Source of the DNA: an uncultured Lachnospiraceae bacterium
GTDB taxonomy: Bacteria > Bacillota_A > Clostridia > Lachnospirales > Lachnospiraceae
Assembly: GCA_947177885.1 (NCBI GenBank)
Contig: CAMWWF010000026.1
Coordinates: forward strand, 1 to 15,610
DNA: 15,610 nucleotides
Reading direction: 5' to 3'
The translations under genes and the position numbers were made by a program. Positions 1 to 7,303 of the stretch are shown piece by piece. Within the stretch, counting starts at the first letter, position 1, and each line of letters opens with the position of its first letter. The notes below the pieces were generated by a model. It was given only the letters and a program-made list of their open reading frames with translations, was not told where the DNA came from and ran no database searches.

Positions 1-1327
1 CCCTGTTGACAGGCTGTTAAGATCTGTGGATCCAGAGTTGAGGCAGAAGCTTCCGGGGAAAAATGAACTGGAATTTCTCAGTGAAAGCCTGATCGCGCTG
101 AAGGATGACAGTCAGGAACTGCGAAGGATGATGCGGCAGAAGCAGGACAAGCTTAAGGAAGTCTTTGCGATGCGTCTTATTCGTGGAGATATTTCGCTGT
201 GGGAGGAATATGATGAATATGTAAAAGATTTTAACCTGGATTCGCCGCAGTGTTTTGCCACAGTGGTGGCTGTGTTGAATTTGAGACAAGAGGAGGAGAC
301 GCAGAGCAATATTCAGGAGGATGCCATCTGCCTTAAGCTTGTGGATGAGATGCCGGAACAGCTGAAAAAGCTTACATGGATGCCGCCGGTCTATAATACC
401 TGTGCCATTGTTGCAATCCTTGGTGATGAAAATGAAGAGCTGATTCATGAGAAGATACGGGAGTACTACGCGGAACTGCAGAGATTTTCGGAAGCTGTAT
501 GCGGCTATCAGCTGCTGTTGGGAGTAAGTGCTGCTCATGAGGATCCCAGGCAGCTGAGCATGGCATATCGGGAGAGCGTTAATGCTCTGACCAGATCAGG
601 TTCCGACAGTCAGGCTGCTGCCGATAATTTGGAAGATTGTCATTTTTATCTTTCGGGTCTTTCTTCCTCAGAAGCTCCTTATGATGCTGCCTACGAGAAA
701 AAGATGCAGTCAGGGATCAAGAATATGGATAAAGCTCAATGCTATATGGCCACGAATGATTTTTTCCGTTATCTGTCAGAGGAAAACTATGACCAGGATG
801 AAATGATGGTGTATGTCCTCCGTTTTGTGGACACAATCCTGCTTACGGCATTGGAGATCAGGGTGGATGTGGAGAATTTATATCCCGACGGGTTCCGCAG
901 ACTTTACGATGAATTGCTGGAAGTGCTGGAACCCTCGCGGGAAAGAAGATATATTAAAAAGAATCTGATTGATCCGATCCTGGAGGCCCGCAGCAGGCTG
1001 ATGGAGAAACGGTCTTATTCCTTGCTGGAGGATATCGAGCAGCTGATCCGTGACAGGAGAGGGGATATATCACTTGCAGAATGTGCAGAAAAATTGGGAG
1101 TTCACACCACATATATATGGAAGATATTAAAGACGGAGAGGGGAAAGACATTCAGTGATTTTTTGGAAGAATATAAACTGGAAGAGGCAAAGAGGCTTTT
1201 ACTGAATACCAATATGACCGTTGCAGAGATTGCATCAACGCTGAACTATACAAATGCTCAGAATTTTATTCGCTTTTTCAGCAAGAGTACCGGCATGACA
1301 CCCGGGAAGTTCCGCAAATTGTACTAA
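1..1327 (+). CDS. AraC-family transcriptional regulator, 5' truncated (YtdP-like, probably membrane-anchored)
   Basis: The frame is open from the first bases, so the true start lies outside the window. The C-terminal 100 residues (about nt 1020-1324) are a classic AraC double helix-turn-helix: a first helix pair around CAEKLGVHTTYIWKILK and a second around TVAEIASTLNYTNAQNFIRFF, ending with the family hallmark GMTPGKFRKLY. The first visible residues, PVDRLL followed by a NELEFL-type linker and a coiled-coil-like stretch, resemble the segment after the second membrane helix in YtdP-type AraC proteins, where the family usually has YRPI..LL. The middle (GVSAAHEDPRQLSMAYRESVNAL) matches the degenerate GGDEF-like region seen in YesN/YtdP-type regulators. 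Such proteins usually control adjacent lplB/ytcP-type sugar transport genes, which are next here. That it has an extracellular sensor is inference, since the N-terminus is missing. A YesN-like response regulator is the alternative. Confidence 0.88.
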   Translation, partial: PVDRLLRSVDPELRQKLPGKNELEFLSESLIALKDDSQELRRMMRQKQDKLKEVFAMRLIRGDISLWEEYDEYVKDFNLDSPQCFATVVAVLNLRQEEETQSNIQEDAICLKLVDEMPEQLKKLTWMPPVYNTCAIVAILGDENEELIHEKIREYYAELQRFSEAVCGYQLLLGVSAAHEDPRQLSMAYRESVNALTRSGSDSQAAADNLEDCHFYLSGLSSSEAPYDAAYEKKMQSGIKNMDKAQCYMATNDFFRYLSEENYDQDEMMVYVLRFVDTILLTALEIRVDVENLYPDGFRRLYDELLEVLEPSRERRYIKKNLIDPILEARSRLMEKRSYSLLEDIEQLIRDRRGDISLAECAEKLGVHTTYIWKILKTERGKTFSDFLEEYKLEEAKRLLLNTNMTVAEIASTLNYTNAQNFIRFFSKSTGMTPGKFRKLY

Positions 1328-1345
1328 ATATATGCTGTCTTTTTG

Positions 1346-1401
1346 AATAATCATTAAATTTATTTTTGAAATAAAAAAATAAATTTAATGATTATTTTTT
1401 T
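1346..1401 (+). terminator. Rho-independent terminator with AT-rich 22-bp stem
   Basis: A perfect 22-bp inverted repeat (1346-1367 with 1375-1396) is separated by a 7-base loop and runs into T residues to 1401. The stem has only one GC pair, but its length and the T tract make termination of the AraC gene likely. The A-rich start of the right arm could let it work on the opposite strand as well. Confidence 0.8.
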
Positions 1402-1597
1402 GCTTTGCACAAAAAAAGGGGCGAAATTAAAACAAATATTGAAAGGTTTCAACAAAGGGGCCTTTGAGTCAATAAGGTGATTATAGACGTAATTGCTAAA
1501 AGGAGACTAAAATTTTTGTTAAATAAATGAGACACCGAATGCGTGAAATCGTGTGATCGTTGTCTCATTTGTGATTAACAATGAAAGGTGGTTTCCT
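1402..1597 (+). promoter_or_regulatory. Leader and control region of the sugar-transport operon
   Basis: These 196 bases carry two abutting 14-bp dyads: TTGAAA-GG-TTTCAA (1439-1452) and CAAAGG-GG-CCTTTG (1453-1466). A TATAGA (1482-1487) follows and could be a -10 box. The bases 17 upstream of it (GGCCTT) are a poor -35, as expected for an activator-dependent promoter. A 10-bp perfect inverted repeat, AAATGAGACA/TGTCTCATTT (1525-1534/1561-1570), lies downstream, before the permease ribosome site AAAGGTGG (1584-1591). The dyads and repeat are read directly. The promoter and operator roles, and the link to the neighbouring AraC regulator, are inferred. Confidence 0.45.
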
Positions 1598-2575
1598 ATG
1601 GCAGAGAAAGTTAAGAAACAAAAAGGTGCGATCACTCTTTCCAATGGACAGGTGATCGTGCCAAAGCGTAAAAGCACTTGGCAATATATGGTGCAGCACA
1701 AATGGCTGTATTTTTTATTGCTTCCGGGATTTATCTATTTTATCATGTTCCGCTATATTCCTATGGGCGGTCTGGTCATCGCATTTAAAGAGTATTCTCC
1801 GTTTAAAGGTATGTGGGCCAGTCCCTGGGTGGGATTTGGACAGTTCCAGAAATTTTTCAGCAACAATGATTTCATGAAGCTGCTTACAAACACTCTGGGA
1901 ATCAGTTTACTGCAATTGATCTTTTATTTCCCTGCACCGATCATCCTTTCTCTGTTTCTGAATGAAGTAAGGCATAACGGTTACAAGAGAGTGGTACAGA
2001 CGCTGGTGTATATCCCTCATTTCGTATCCTGGGTTATCGTAGCCAGCCTGACCTATCAGCTGTTCAATGTGACAGATGGTGTTTTCAATGTCATTTACAG
2101 AGCCATATCCGGTGGACAGTCCTTTGATATTCTGCAGAAATCCTCTGCTTTCTGGGGATTGATCGTAGGACAGGATATCTGGCGTGAGACAGGTTACGGC
2201 ACCATTGTATTCCTGGCGGCACTGTCCGGCGTGGATCAGGAACTGTATGAGGCAGCCAGAGTGGACGGCGCGGGACGCTGGAGACTGATGTGGCATATCA
2301 CGCTTCCTGCGATCAGGGGAACTATCGTCATGATGCTGATCATGCGTGTGGGAAGCATCCTGAACACAGGCTATGAGCAGATCTTCCTGATGAGAAACGA
2401 TCTGAACCTTGCCAGAGCGGAAGTGTTTGACACCTACATATATACGAAGGGTATCCGAAGCGGTATGTATTCGTTCTCATCCGCTGCGGGTATGTTTAAA
2501 TCCGTGGTCGGCATGATCATGGTGATCACCGCTGACCGGGTAGCAAAAGCTTTCGGCGAGAGCGGATTGTATTAG
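1598..2575 (+). CDS. CUT1-type carbohydrate ABC transporter permease, LplB-like
   Basis: One of two membrane subunits of a binding-protein-dependent importer, probably for an oligosaccharide. At 325 aa it has the usual LplB length. Residues 36-56 (WLYFLLLPGFIYFIMF) form the first membrane helix, followed by further hydrophobic segments at about 98-122, 137-155, 184-210 and 240-258. The EAA loop that docks the ATPase is at 218-237 (EAARVDGAGRWRLMWHITLP). I chose ATG 1598 because AAAGGTGG sits 6 bases before it. The frame reaches back to a GTG at 1553, but that start would lie inside an inverted repeat and has no ribosome site. The second permease starts 17 bases after the stop. The substrate cannot be read from the sequence, and no glycoside hydrolase is nearby to suggest one. 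Confidence 0.93.
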   Translation: MAEKVKKQKGAITLSNGQVIVPKRKSTWQYMVQHKWLYFLLLPGFIYFIMFRYIPMGGLVIAFKEYSPFKGMWASPWVGFGQFQKFFSNNDFMKLLTNTLGISLLQLIFYFPAPIILSLFLNEVRHNGYKRVVQTLVYIPHFVSWVIVASLTYQLFNVTDGVFNVIYRAISGGQSFDILQKSSAFWGLIVGQDIWRETGYGTIVFLAALSGVDQELYEAARVDGAGRWRLMWHITLPAIRGTIVMMLIMRVGSILNTGYEQIFLMRNDLNLARAEVFDTYIYTKGIRSGMYSFSSAAGMFKSVVGMIMVITADRVAKAFGESGLY

Positions 2576-2592
2576 GAAGGAGGGTGTGACAC

Positions 2593-3501
2593 ATGGCAAA
2601 AGAACACAAAGTAAAAGAGGGCGCCAAGGTCCGCAAGAGTACCGGCGACCGTATTGTAGATGTGATTATTTATGTTGTGCTGGGACTGATCGCGTTGAGT
2701 ACCGTGCTGCCGTTCTTATATGTGCTTGCAGGCTCCTTTGCGACTGAGAAGGAACTGACGGAGAAATCATTCTTTATCATACCCAGTGTGTGGTCCATCA
2801 ATGCTTATCGCTATGCGATCGAGACAGCAAATATTTTGAGAGGTCTGAAGAATTCCGTTCTTCTGACGGCACTGGGAACTTTCTGCTGTATGGTATTTTC
2901 ACTGACTTTTGCGTATCCCCTGTCCAAGTCTCATTTCAGAGGGCGCAACTGGCTCATGAATATGGTTATTTTCACCATGCTGTTCGGCGGCGGTATGATT
3001 CCCTCCTATCTGGTATTTCAGGCTTACGGTCTGTTGGACAGCTGGTGGGCTTTGATCCTTCCCGGCCTGATCAATCCTTTCAATATGATCATTATCAAGA
3101 AATTCTTTCAGGGACTGCCGGTGGAACTGGATGAGGCATCTTATATGGACGGAGCCAACGATCTGCAGATATTTGCAAAGGTAGCGCTTCCTCTGTCCAA
3201 GCCTGTTATAGCTTCCATATCCCTGTTTTATGGCGTGGGATTCTGGAATGACTATTTTAATTCCATGATCTACCTCTCCACTCCGGAGAAGTATCCGATC
3301 CAGATCCAGCTGCGTTCCATTATCCTGCTGTCATCGAAGGTTTCGGATACTGTGCTGGATTATGATATGTTCGGTGCTCCGCCTGACAAGGCAGTGAAGA
3401 TGGCATGTACCGTAATTGCGACTGTGCCGATTCTGATCGTTTATCCTTTCGTTCAGAAGTACTTTACAAAGGGCGTTATGGTAGGCGCGGTGAAGGGTTA
3501 A
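2593..3501 (+). CDS. CUT1-type carbohydrate ABC transporter permease, YtcP/LplC-like
   Basis: Partner permease of the upstream LplB-like subunit. It has 302 aa, with a first helix at about 21-46 (IVDVIIYVVLGLIALSTVLPF), a periplasmic-side-type segment with SFFIIPSVWS as in MalG-class proteins, and an EAA loop at 181-200 (EASYMDGANDLQIFAKVALP). AAGGAGGG (2577-2584) lies 8 bases before the ATG, so the start is firm. The tail (FTKGVMVGAVKG) is the standard C-terminus of this subfamily. The two permeases are expected to form a heterodimer that is energised by a shared MsmX-type ATPase encoded elsewhere, since no ATPase gene is present here. Confidence 0.94.
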   Translation: MAKEHKVKEGAKVRKSTGDRIVDVIIYVVLGLIALSTVLPFLYVLAGSFATEKELTEKSFFIIPSVWSINAYRYAIETANILRGLKNSVLLTALGTFCCMVFSLTFAYPLSKSHFRGRNWLMNMVIFTMLFGGGMIPSYLVFQAYGLLDSWWALILPGLINPFNMIIIKKFFQGLPVELDEASYMDGANDLQIFAKVALPLSKPVIASISLFYGVGFWNDYFNSMIYLSTPEKYPIQIQLRSIILLSSKVSDTVLDYDMFGAPPDKAVKMACTVIATVPILIVYPFVQKYFTKGVMVGAVKG

Positions 3502-3595
3502 GGTGTTTTGCCGCACAGCAGGGATGCTGATCCGGCAGCCCTGTACGGAAAGACGGACTGACGCCGGTTTGGTCAGGCCGGTCTGATATTCAGGT

Positions 3596-3646
3596 GATCA
3601 CGGGATTTCCCGTTATCATAAATTAATTTCTTTTTCAAAAAGAAAT
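3596..3646 (+). promoter_or_regulatory. Tandem hairpins in front of the solute-receptor gene
   Basis: The 165-base gap between permease and receptor holds ACGGGA-TT-TCCCGT (3600-3613), extended by GAT/ATC after one mismatch. It also holds a near-contiguous palindrome, ATTTCTTTTT/AAAAAGAAAT (3626-3635/3637-3646), that ends 7 bases before the ribosome site AAGGAGG (3654-3660). Neither stem is followed by a clean T tract, so mRNA stability or processing is more likely than termination. Such segments often allow the receptor to be made in excess over permeases. Confidence 0.4.
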
Positions 3647-3666
3647 AAGAAACAAGGAGGATTAGA

Positions 3667-5313
3667 ATGAAAAGAAAAAGTTTAAGCAAGGTATTTGCCT
3701 TGGCGCTTGCTTCTGCTATGACTCTCGGTCTTGCAGCTTGCGGCGGCGGTGGTGATGATGCTTCTTCATCGGCAGCATCCACATCCGGTTCCAGCCAGGC
3801 AGATACAGGTTCCAGCCAGCAGGCGGATGCAGGTTCTTCTGCAGGAAGCGATGCGGCAGCACCTATCGAGCGTCAGACCATTACATGGAGCCTGATCGAC
3901 CTGAATGCAGGTAACAATAATGTAGGTGAGTATGCAGAGCAGATCTTCCAGCAGGTTGAGGATTATGTAGGTCATGACATCGAAGTTACATGGGTAATGA
4001 ACGATGCTTTGGCAGAGACCAACTCACTGGCTTTTGCGAGCCCTAAGACCATGCCCATGATCATGTCTTACGGCGGAACCATGACAGGTGACGTAGTGCG
4101 TGCCGCAAAGGACGGCGCATTCGTTGACTTGAATGACTATATCTGGGACAGTGCCAAGTATCCCAACCTTTCCCAGATGTCCGAGGCAGTTGCGGCAAAC
4201 CTGACCGTAGACGGTCATCTGATCGCACTTCCCCGCTGCCGTGTGGTAGGCCGTTATGGTCTTTCCTATCGTCAGGACTGGGCAGAGGCTCTTGGCGTAG
4301 AGCTTCCTGAGAACGCTACTCCTGAAGATGTATACAACATGCTGGTAGCTATGAAGAACGGTAATGACAAGCACGAAGGTTTCTGCACATATCCTATGGA
4401 AATGACTAACTATACCGGTCCTTTCGACATTATCCAGACCTGGTTCGGATGTGGCAACAGCTGGGCAGAAGTAGACGGCCAGCTGGTTCCCGTATGGATG
4501 CAGGACGAGTATTTTGAGGCGGTTGAGTACATCAAGAAGCTCTATGAGGAGGAGCTTATGCCTCAGGACTGGCCTTCCAGAGGAACCGATTCCTGGTCTG
4601 AGGGATGTAAGAAGGGTGAAAACGGCGTGTTTATTGACGTGCTTGATTCCGGTAAGAGAATCTGGAACTACTTTGTGGCAGAAGAGACCAAGACTCCTTC
4701 CGTAGTAGATCCTTCCAAGGATGCTTCCATGGTTCTGTACGGCGCTGTTAACGGCCACACTCTGGCTACTGCAGGTTACAACGGATTCTTCACTCTGTCC
4801 GCATCTACTCTGGATACTCCCGAGAAGATCGAGGCGGCTCTGACCATCCTTGACAAGCTGAGCGATCCTGAGATGCAGGTTCTGACCCAGTTCGGTCTGG
4901 AAGGTATCAACTATGAGCTGGATGACCAGGGCAGAGTTGTTAAGCTGGATCTGGAGGATGAAGCTCTTGCAGGCAACTATAAGGGTCTGAATCAGATGCT
5001 GACATTCCTTCCTTCCACTGAGGCAACTACTGTTCCTGTAGTGACCACAGAGAGAGACGATGCCCAGAACGCAGCTTATGAGGCAGCACTGCCTCTGGCA
5101 GAGATCGATCCCGCGCTTTCCTTCAAGGTGAACTCTGAAGCATACTCCTTAAACGGTGCGGATCTGGATAGTCAGGCAACCGCTCTGAGATCTCAGTATA
5201 TCTGCGGAGAGATCACGTTGGATCAGTTCAAGTCCGGTCTGGATGGAATCAGAGCGGCAGGTTATGATCAGATCATCACCGAGATCAACGAGCAGTACAA
5301 GGCAAATCAGTAA
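3667..5313 (+). CDS. Extracellular solute-binding lipoprotein of the CUT1 transporter (LplA-like)
   Basis: A 548-aa receptor that would bind the sugar outside the membrane and deliver it to the two permeases upstream. The N-terminus is a lipoprotein signal: MKRKSLSKVF, a hydrophobic core, then lipobox LAAC with the lipidated Cys at residue 25. A Ser/Gly/Ala/Asp-rich spacer follows (about 26-65), partly built from two copies of GGTTCCAGCCAG 21 bases apart (3787 and 3808). The folded part begins near residue 70 (QTITWSLIDLN). The size fits the large LplA/YtcQ receptor group rather than the roughly 430-aa MalE group. AAGGAGG sits 6 bases before the ATG. The gene comes last in the operon and is followed by a strong terminator. 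Confidence 0.92.
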   Translation: MKRKSLSKVFALALASAMTLGLAACGGGGDDASSSAASTSGSSQADTGSSQQADAGSSAGSDAAAPIERQTITWSLIDLNAGNNNVGEYAEQIFQQVEDYVGHDIEVTWVMNDALAETNSLAFASPKTMPMIMSYGGTMTGDVVRAAKDGAFVDLNDYIWDSAKYPNLSQMSEAVAANLTVDGHLIALPRCRVVGRYGLSYRQDWAEALGVELPENATPEDVYNMLVAMKNGNDKHEGFCTYPMEMTNYTGPFDIIQTWFGCGNSWAEVDGQLVPVWMQDEYFEAVEYIKKLYEEELMPQDWPSRGTDSWSEGCKKGENGVFIDVLDSGKRIWNYFVAEETKTPSVVDPSKDASMVLYGAVNGHTLATAGYNGFFTLSASTLDTPEKIEAALTILDKLSDPEMQVLTQFGLEGINYELDDQGRVVKLDLEDEALAGNYKGLNQMLTFLPSTEATTVPVVTTERDDAQNAAYEAALPLAEIDPALSFKVNSEAYSLNGADLDSQATALRSQYICGEITLDQFKSGLDGIRAAGYDQIITEINEQYKANQ

Positions 5314-5379
5314 TTACATATTTGCTGAAAATCTTTAGGTCATAAAGCGGATAGTCCGACTGACTTAAGATTACTTTTT

Positions 5380-5411
5380 AACACCGGCATTCGGAAACGG
5401 ATGCCGGTGTT
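5380..5411 (+). terminator. Rho-independent terminator of the transport operon
   Basis: A 14-bp stem (5380-5393 with 5398-5411, one GU pair) centred on ACACCGGCAT/ATGCCGGTGT is closed by a GAAA tetraloop. The following TTTGTATTATATT is only moderately T-rich. The stem starts 67 bases after the receptor stop codon. Confidence 0.83.
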
Positions 5412-5490
5412 TGTATTATATTGCATCAGGCATAGGCGTTTTCGTTCGGAATATGGTTGTCGCGGGCACCGTTTTTTCGGCAGTTCAAAC

Positions 5491-5517
5491 ACCAATTTCT
5501 TCCGGTTACATATTATA
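5491..5517 (+). promoter_or_regulatory. Candidate mother-cell sigma (SigE/SigK-like) promoter of cotJ
   Basis: ACC (5491-5493), a 15-base spacer, and CATATTATA (5509-5517) fit the known SigK pattern (AC ... CATAnnnTA) and partly that of SigE. It is placed 35 bases before the cotJA start, in the position expected for a sporulation gene. I see no good sigma-A promoter in 5412-5551. The rest of that gap shows nothing I can name. Confidence 0.42.
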
Positions 5518-5551
5518 TTATCAACAAAATCACATGTAGGAAGGATTTAAA

Positions 5552-5719
5552 ATGCAGGATTACTTGTATGATAATAATATTGACAAATTTCCGGTAGCCA
5601 TGGCCTATGTGCCCTGGCAGAGATTTGACAAGATGTATGACGACCTGGAGAAAGCCTTTTGTGCCGGAACGATATTCCCTGAACTGGATAAACCTTTTAC
5701 AGGAAGGAGATGCGTATAA
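5552..5719 (+). CDS. cotJA: Spore coat-associated protein CotJA
   Basis: A short 55-aa protein whose centre carries the CotJA signature: PVAMAYVPWQRF (residues 14-25), then a Tyr-Asp-x-Leu-Glu-x-Ala-Phe segment, G-T-I-F-P-E-L, and D-K-P-F near the end. It starts at ATG 5552 with AGGAAGGA upstream (about 5538-5545). The stop TAA overlaps the ATG of cotJB by one base (TAATG), so the two are translationally coupled. In Bacillus CotJA is needed, with CotJC, for placing the CotJ proteins in the inner coat. It is shorter than the Bacillus protein, as is common in Clostridia. The gene is small and easily missed by automatic callers. Confidence 0.9.
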   Translation: MQDYLYDNNIDKFPVAMAYVPWQRFDKMYDDLEKAFCAGTIFPELDKPFTGRRCV

Positions 5720-5976
5720 TGGGCAACAATAAGGATCAGCTCTTGAGAGACATCGGCATCGTAGGATTTGTGCTGACGGATTTATCGCTTTATCTGGACA
5801 CTCATCCCTTTGACCGCAATGCCATGGAGTATTTTAACCATTACAACAGGATCAAACACCAGATGGAAAAGGAATTTTCCATGAAATATTTCCCGTTGAC
5901 CATCAATATGGCTGAGAGTAACAAGGAATGGCGCTGGGGTATGGCGCCCTTGCCCTGGGAAGGAGAGTGCGGCTAA
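5719..5976 (+). CDS. cotJB: Spore coat protein CotJB
   Basis: An 85-aa protein beginning MGNNKDQLLRDIGIVGFVL, with the family's DLSLYLDTHPFD segment (about 21-33), a central amphipathic region (YFNHYNRIKHQMEKEF), and the C-terminal W-x-W-G-x-x-P-L-P-W-E motif. I chose ATG 5719 rather than the in-frame ATG 5710 because AGGAAGGA (5701-5708) is 10 bases from the former but touches the latter. The stop TAA at 5974-5976 directly abuts the cotJC ATG. The function within the spore coat is known only by association with CotJA and CotJC. Confidence 0.9.
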   Translation: MGNNKDQLLRDIGIVGFVLTDLSLYLDTHPFDRNAMEYFNHYNRIKHQMEKEFSMKYFPLTINMAESNKEWRWGMAPLPWEGECG

Positions 5977-6615
5977 ATGTGGAATTATGAGAAAAGATTA
6001 GAGTTTCCGGTTAATATCAAGGAGCCTAACGCAAAGCTGGCGCAGGTGATCATTTCCCAGTATGGCGGACCGGACGGCGAGATGGGAGCCAGCATGCGTT
6101 ATCTCTCTCAACGGTATTCCATGCCTGACCGCAACGTGGCAGGTCTGCTGACGGATATCGGTACGGAAGAACTGGCTCATCTGGAAATGGTAGCGACGAT
6201 CGTGCATCAGCTCACCCGCAATCTGTCCATGGAGGAGATTGAAAAGAGCGGATTCGCGCCCTATTATGTGGATCATACCGTGGGAGTATGGCCTCAGGCT
6301 GCCAGCGGATTTCCTTTTACCGCGGCTCAGTTCCAGGTGACAGGGGATCCTGTCACGGATCTGACGGAGGATCTGGCGGCGGAACAGAAGGCCCGCACCA
6401 CCTATGACAATATCCTGCGTCTGATCAAGGAGCCTGATGTCTGTGAGCCCATTAAGTTTCTGCGGGCCCGTGAGATCGTGCATTTCCAGCGTTTCGGTGA
6501 AGCGCTGCGGATGACCCAGGATAAGCTGGACGGCAAGAACTTCTATGCCTTCAATCCCGCATTTGACAGATGTAAGGATTGTGATGATAAGCCGGACTGC
6601 GGCTGCAATAACTAA
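5977..6615 (+). CDS. cotJC: Spore coat manganese catalase CotJC
   Basis: A 212-aa ferritin-like four-helix protein of the manganese catalase family, expected to destroy hydrogen peroxide in the coat of the developing spore. The dimanganese ligands are all present by spacing: E35 in DGEMGA, E65 and H68 in TEELAHLE, E136 in AAEQKA, and H169 in REIVHF. The E136-H169 spacing of 33 equals that of the characterised Lactiplantibacillus enzyme (E148-H181), so catalysis is likely retained. The C-terminus is unusual for its cysteines (CKDCDDKPDCGC, residues 199-210), which could crosslink it into the coat or bind metal; that is inference. AAGGAGAG (5960-5967) is its ribosome site, inside the end of cotJB. 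Confidence 0.94.
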   Translation: MWNYEKRLEFPVNIKEPNAKLAQVIISQYGGPDGEMGASMRYLSQRYSMPDRNVAGLLTDIGTEELAHLEMVATIVHQLTRNLSMEEIEKSGFAPYYVDHTVGVWPQAASGFPFTAAQFQVTGDPVTDLTEDLAAEQKARTTYDNILRLIKEPDVCEPIKFLRAREIVHFQRFGEALRMTQDKLDGKNFYAFNPAFDRCKDCDDKPDCGCNN

Positions 6616-6655
6616 CGATATATTGGGAAATGCGTCTGTATGGCGTGAAGGAACG

Positions 6656-6690
6656 AACGGCAGGGTGCGATATCCCTGCCGTTATATTTT
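6656..6690 (+). terminator. Rho-independent terminator of cotJABC
   Basis: AACGGCAGGG (6656-6665) pairs perfectly with CCCTGCCGTT (6674-6683) over an 8-base loop and is followed by ATATTTTT. It lies 41 bases after the cotJC stop. Confidence 0.88.
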
Positions 6691-6711
6691 TCGAACCTTT
6701 TTCCGATTCAT

Positions 6712-6746
6712 TACAATATACGTGTGAAGGGCAGAACTCCTTCACA
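6712..6746 (+). promoter_or_regulatory. Possible promoter and inverted repeat ahead of the sigma-factor gene
   Basis: TACAAT (6712-6717) resembles a -10 box, with a weak TTTCGA 17 bases upstream. Just downstream, where transcription would begin, is a perfect inverted repeat, TGTGAAGG (6723-6730) and CCTTCACA (6739-6746). It could be an operator or a 5' hairpin of the mRNA. I could not find a convincing ECF-type AAC...CGT pair with correct spacing. Confidence 0.35.
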
Positions 6747-6772
6747 AAAGACGTCTTTGGATGGGAGCAGTG

Positions 6773-7303
6773 ATGACAAAACAGGAACTGACAGAATGCA
6801 TTGATACATATGGCAGGGATATCTATTCTTTTTGCAGGCATCTGACCGGAAATGTACAGGAAGCGGACGAACTGTATCAGGATACATGGCTGAAGACACT
6901 GGAGTTATTGGAGAATATTGACTCCACGGGAAATGTGAAAAGCTATTGTCTGTCCGTGGCGCTGAGGCTCTGGAAGAACAGGAAACGCAAATTTGCATGG
7001 AGAAAACGAATCGCCGGAACACAGGATTATCTGGACGAAGAAGGAAACGAGTATCTGAGCGATAGTGGTCCTACCTCGGAAGAGCGGATCCTGGCGGAAG
7101 AGAGGGACCGAACGGTGCGAAATGCCGTGGGAACGCTGCCGGAAAAACTGAAAGCGGTGATCCTGCTGTACTATATGGAGGAATTGAATATTGCACAGAT
7201 CGCGGCAGTGGCAGGAGTGCCGGAGGGAACAGTAAAGAGCAGATTGTATCAGGCAAGGAAGCTTCTGGAGCAGAAACTGGAGGGTGTTTTATATGAAAAA
7301 TGA
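6773..7303 (+). CDS. RNA polymerase sigma factor, ECF-like (sigma-70 regions 2 and 4)
   Basis: A 176-aa alternative sigma factor. Region 2 occupies about residues 5-75 (YGRDIYSFCRHLTGNVQEADELYQDTW...; the Asp-Glu-Leu-Tyr-Gln-Asp-Thr-Trp core is typical). Region 4 occupies about 120-170, including LPEKLKAVILLYYMEELNI and the DNA-reading helix VPEGTVKSRLYQARKLL. There is no region 3, as expected of ECF factors. I prefer ATG 6773 to ATG 6761 because GGGAG (6763-6767) can serve only the later start. The gene overlaps the next one by 11 bases, so the pair is coupled and the next product is the likely anti-sigma factor. It presumably directs a small envelope-related regulon, but its targets cannot be read here. 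Confidence 0.92.
   Translation: MTKQELTECIDTYGRDIYSFCRHLTGNVQEADELYQDTWLKTLELLENIDSTGNVKSYCLSVALRLWKNRKRKFAWRKRIAGTQDYLDEEGNEYLSDSGPTSEERILAEERDRTVRNAVGTLPEKLKAVILLYYMEELNIAQIAAVAGVPEGTVKSRLYQARKLLEQKLEGVLYEK

Noticed and set aside
1527..1556. Possible 9-codon leader peptide in the transporter leader
   Set aside because: The only ribosome-site-like sequence (AAAGGAG at 1499-1505) is about 22 bases from the ATG, and the codons show no regulatory bias.
4024..4758. 244-codon minus-strand frame antisense to the solute receptor
   Set aside because: The plus strand encodes a clear lipoprotein receptor. The antisense frame has no ribosome site, and its long openness follows from codon use of the sense gene.
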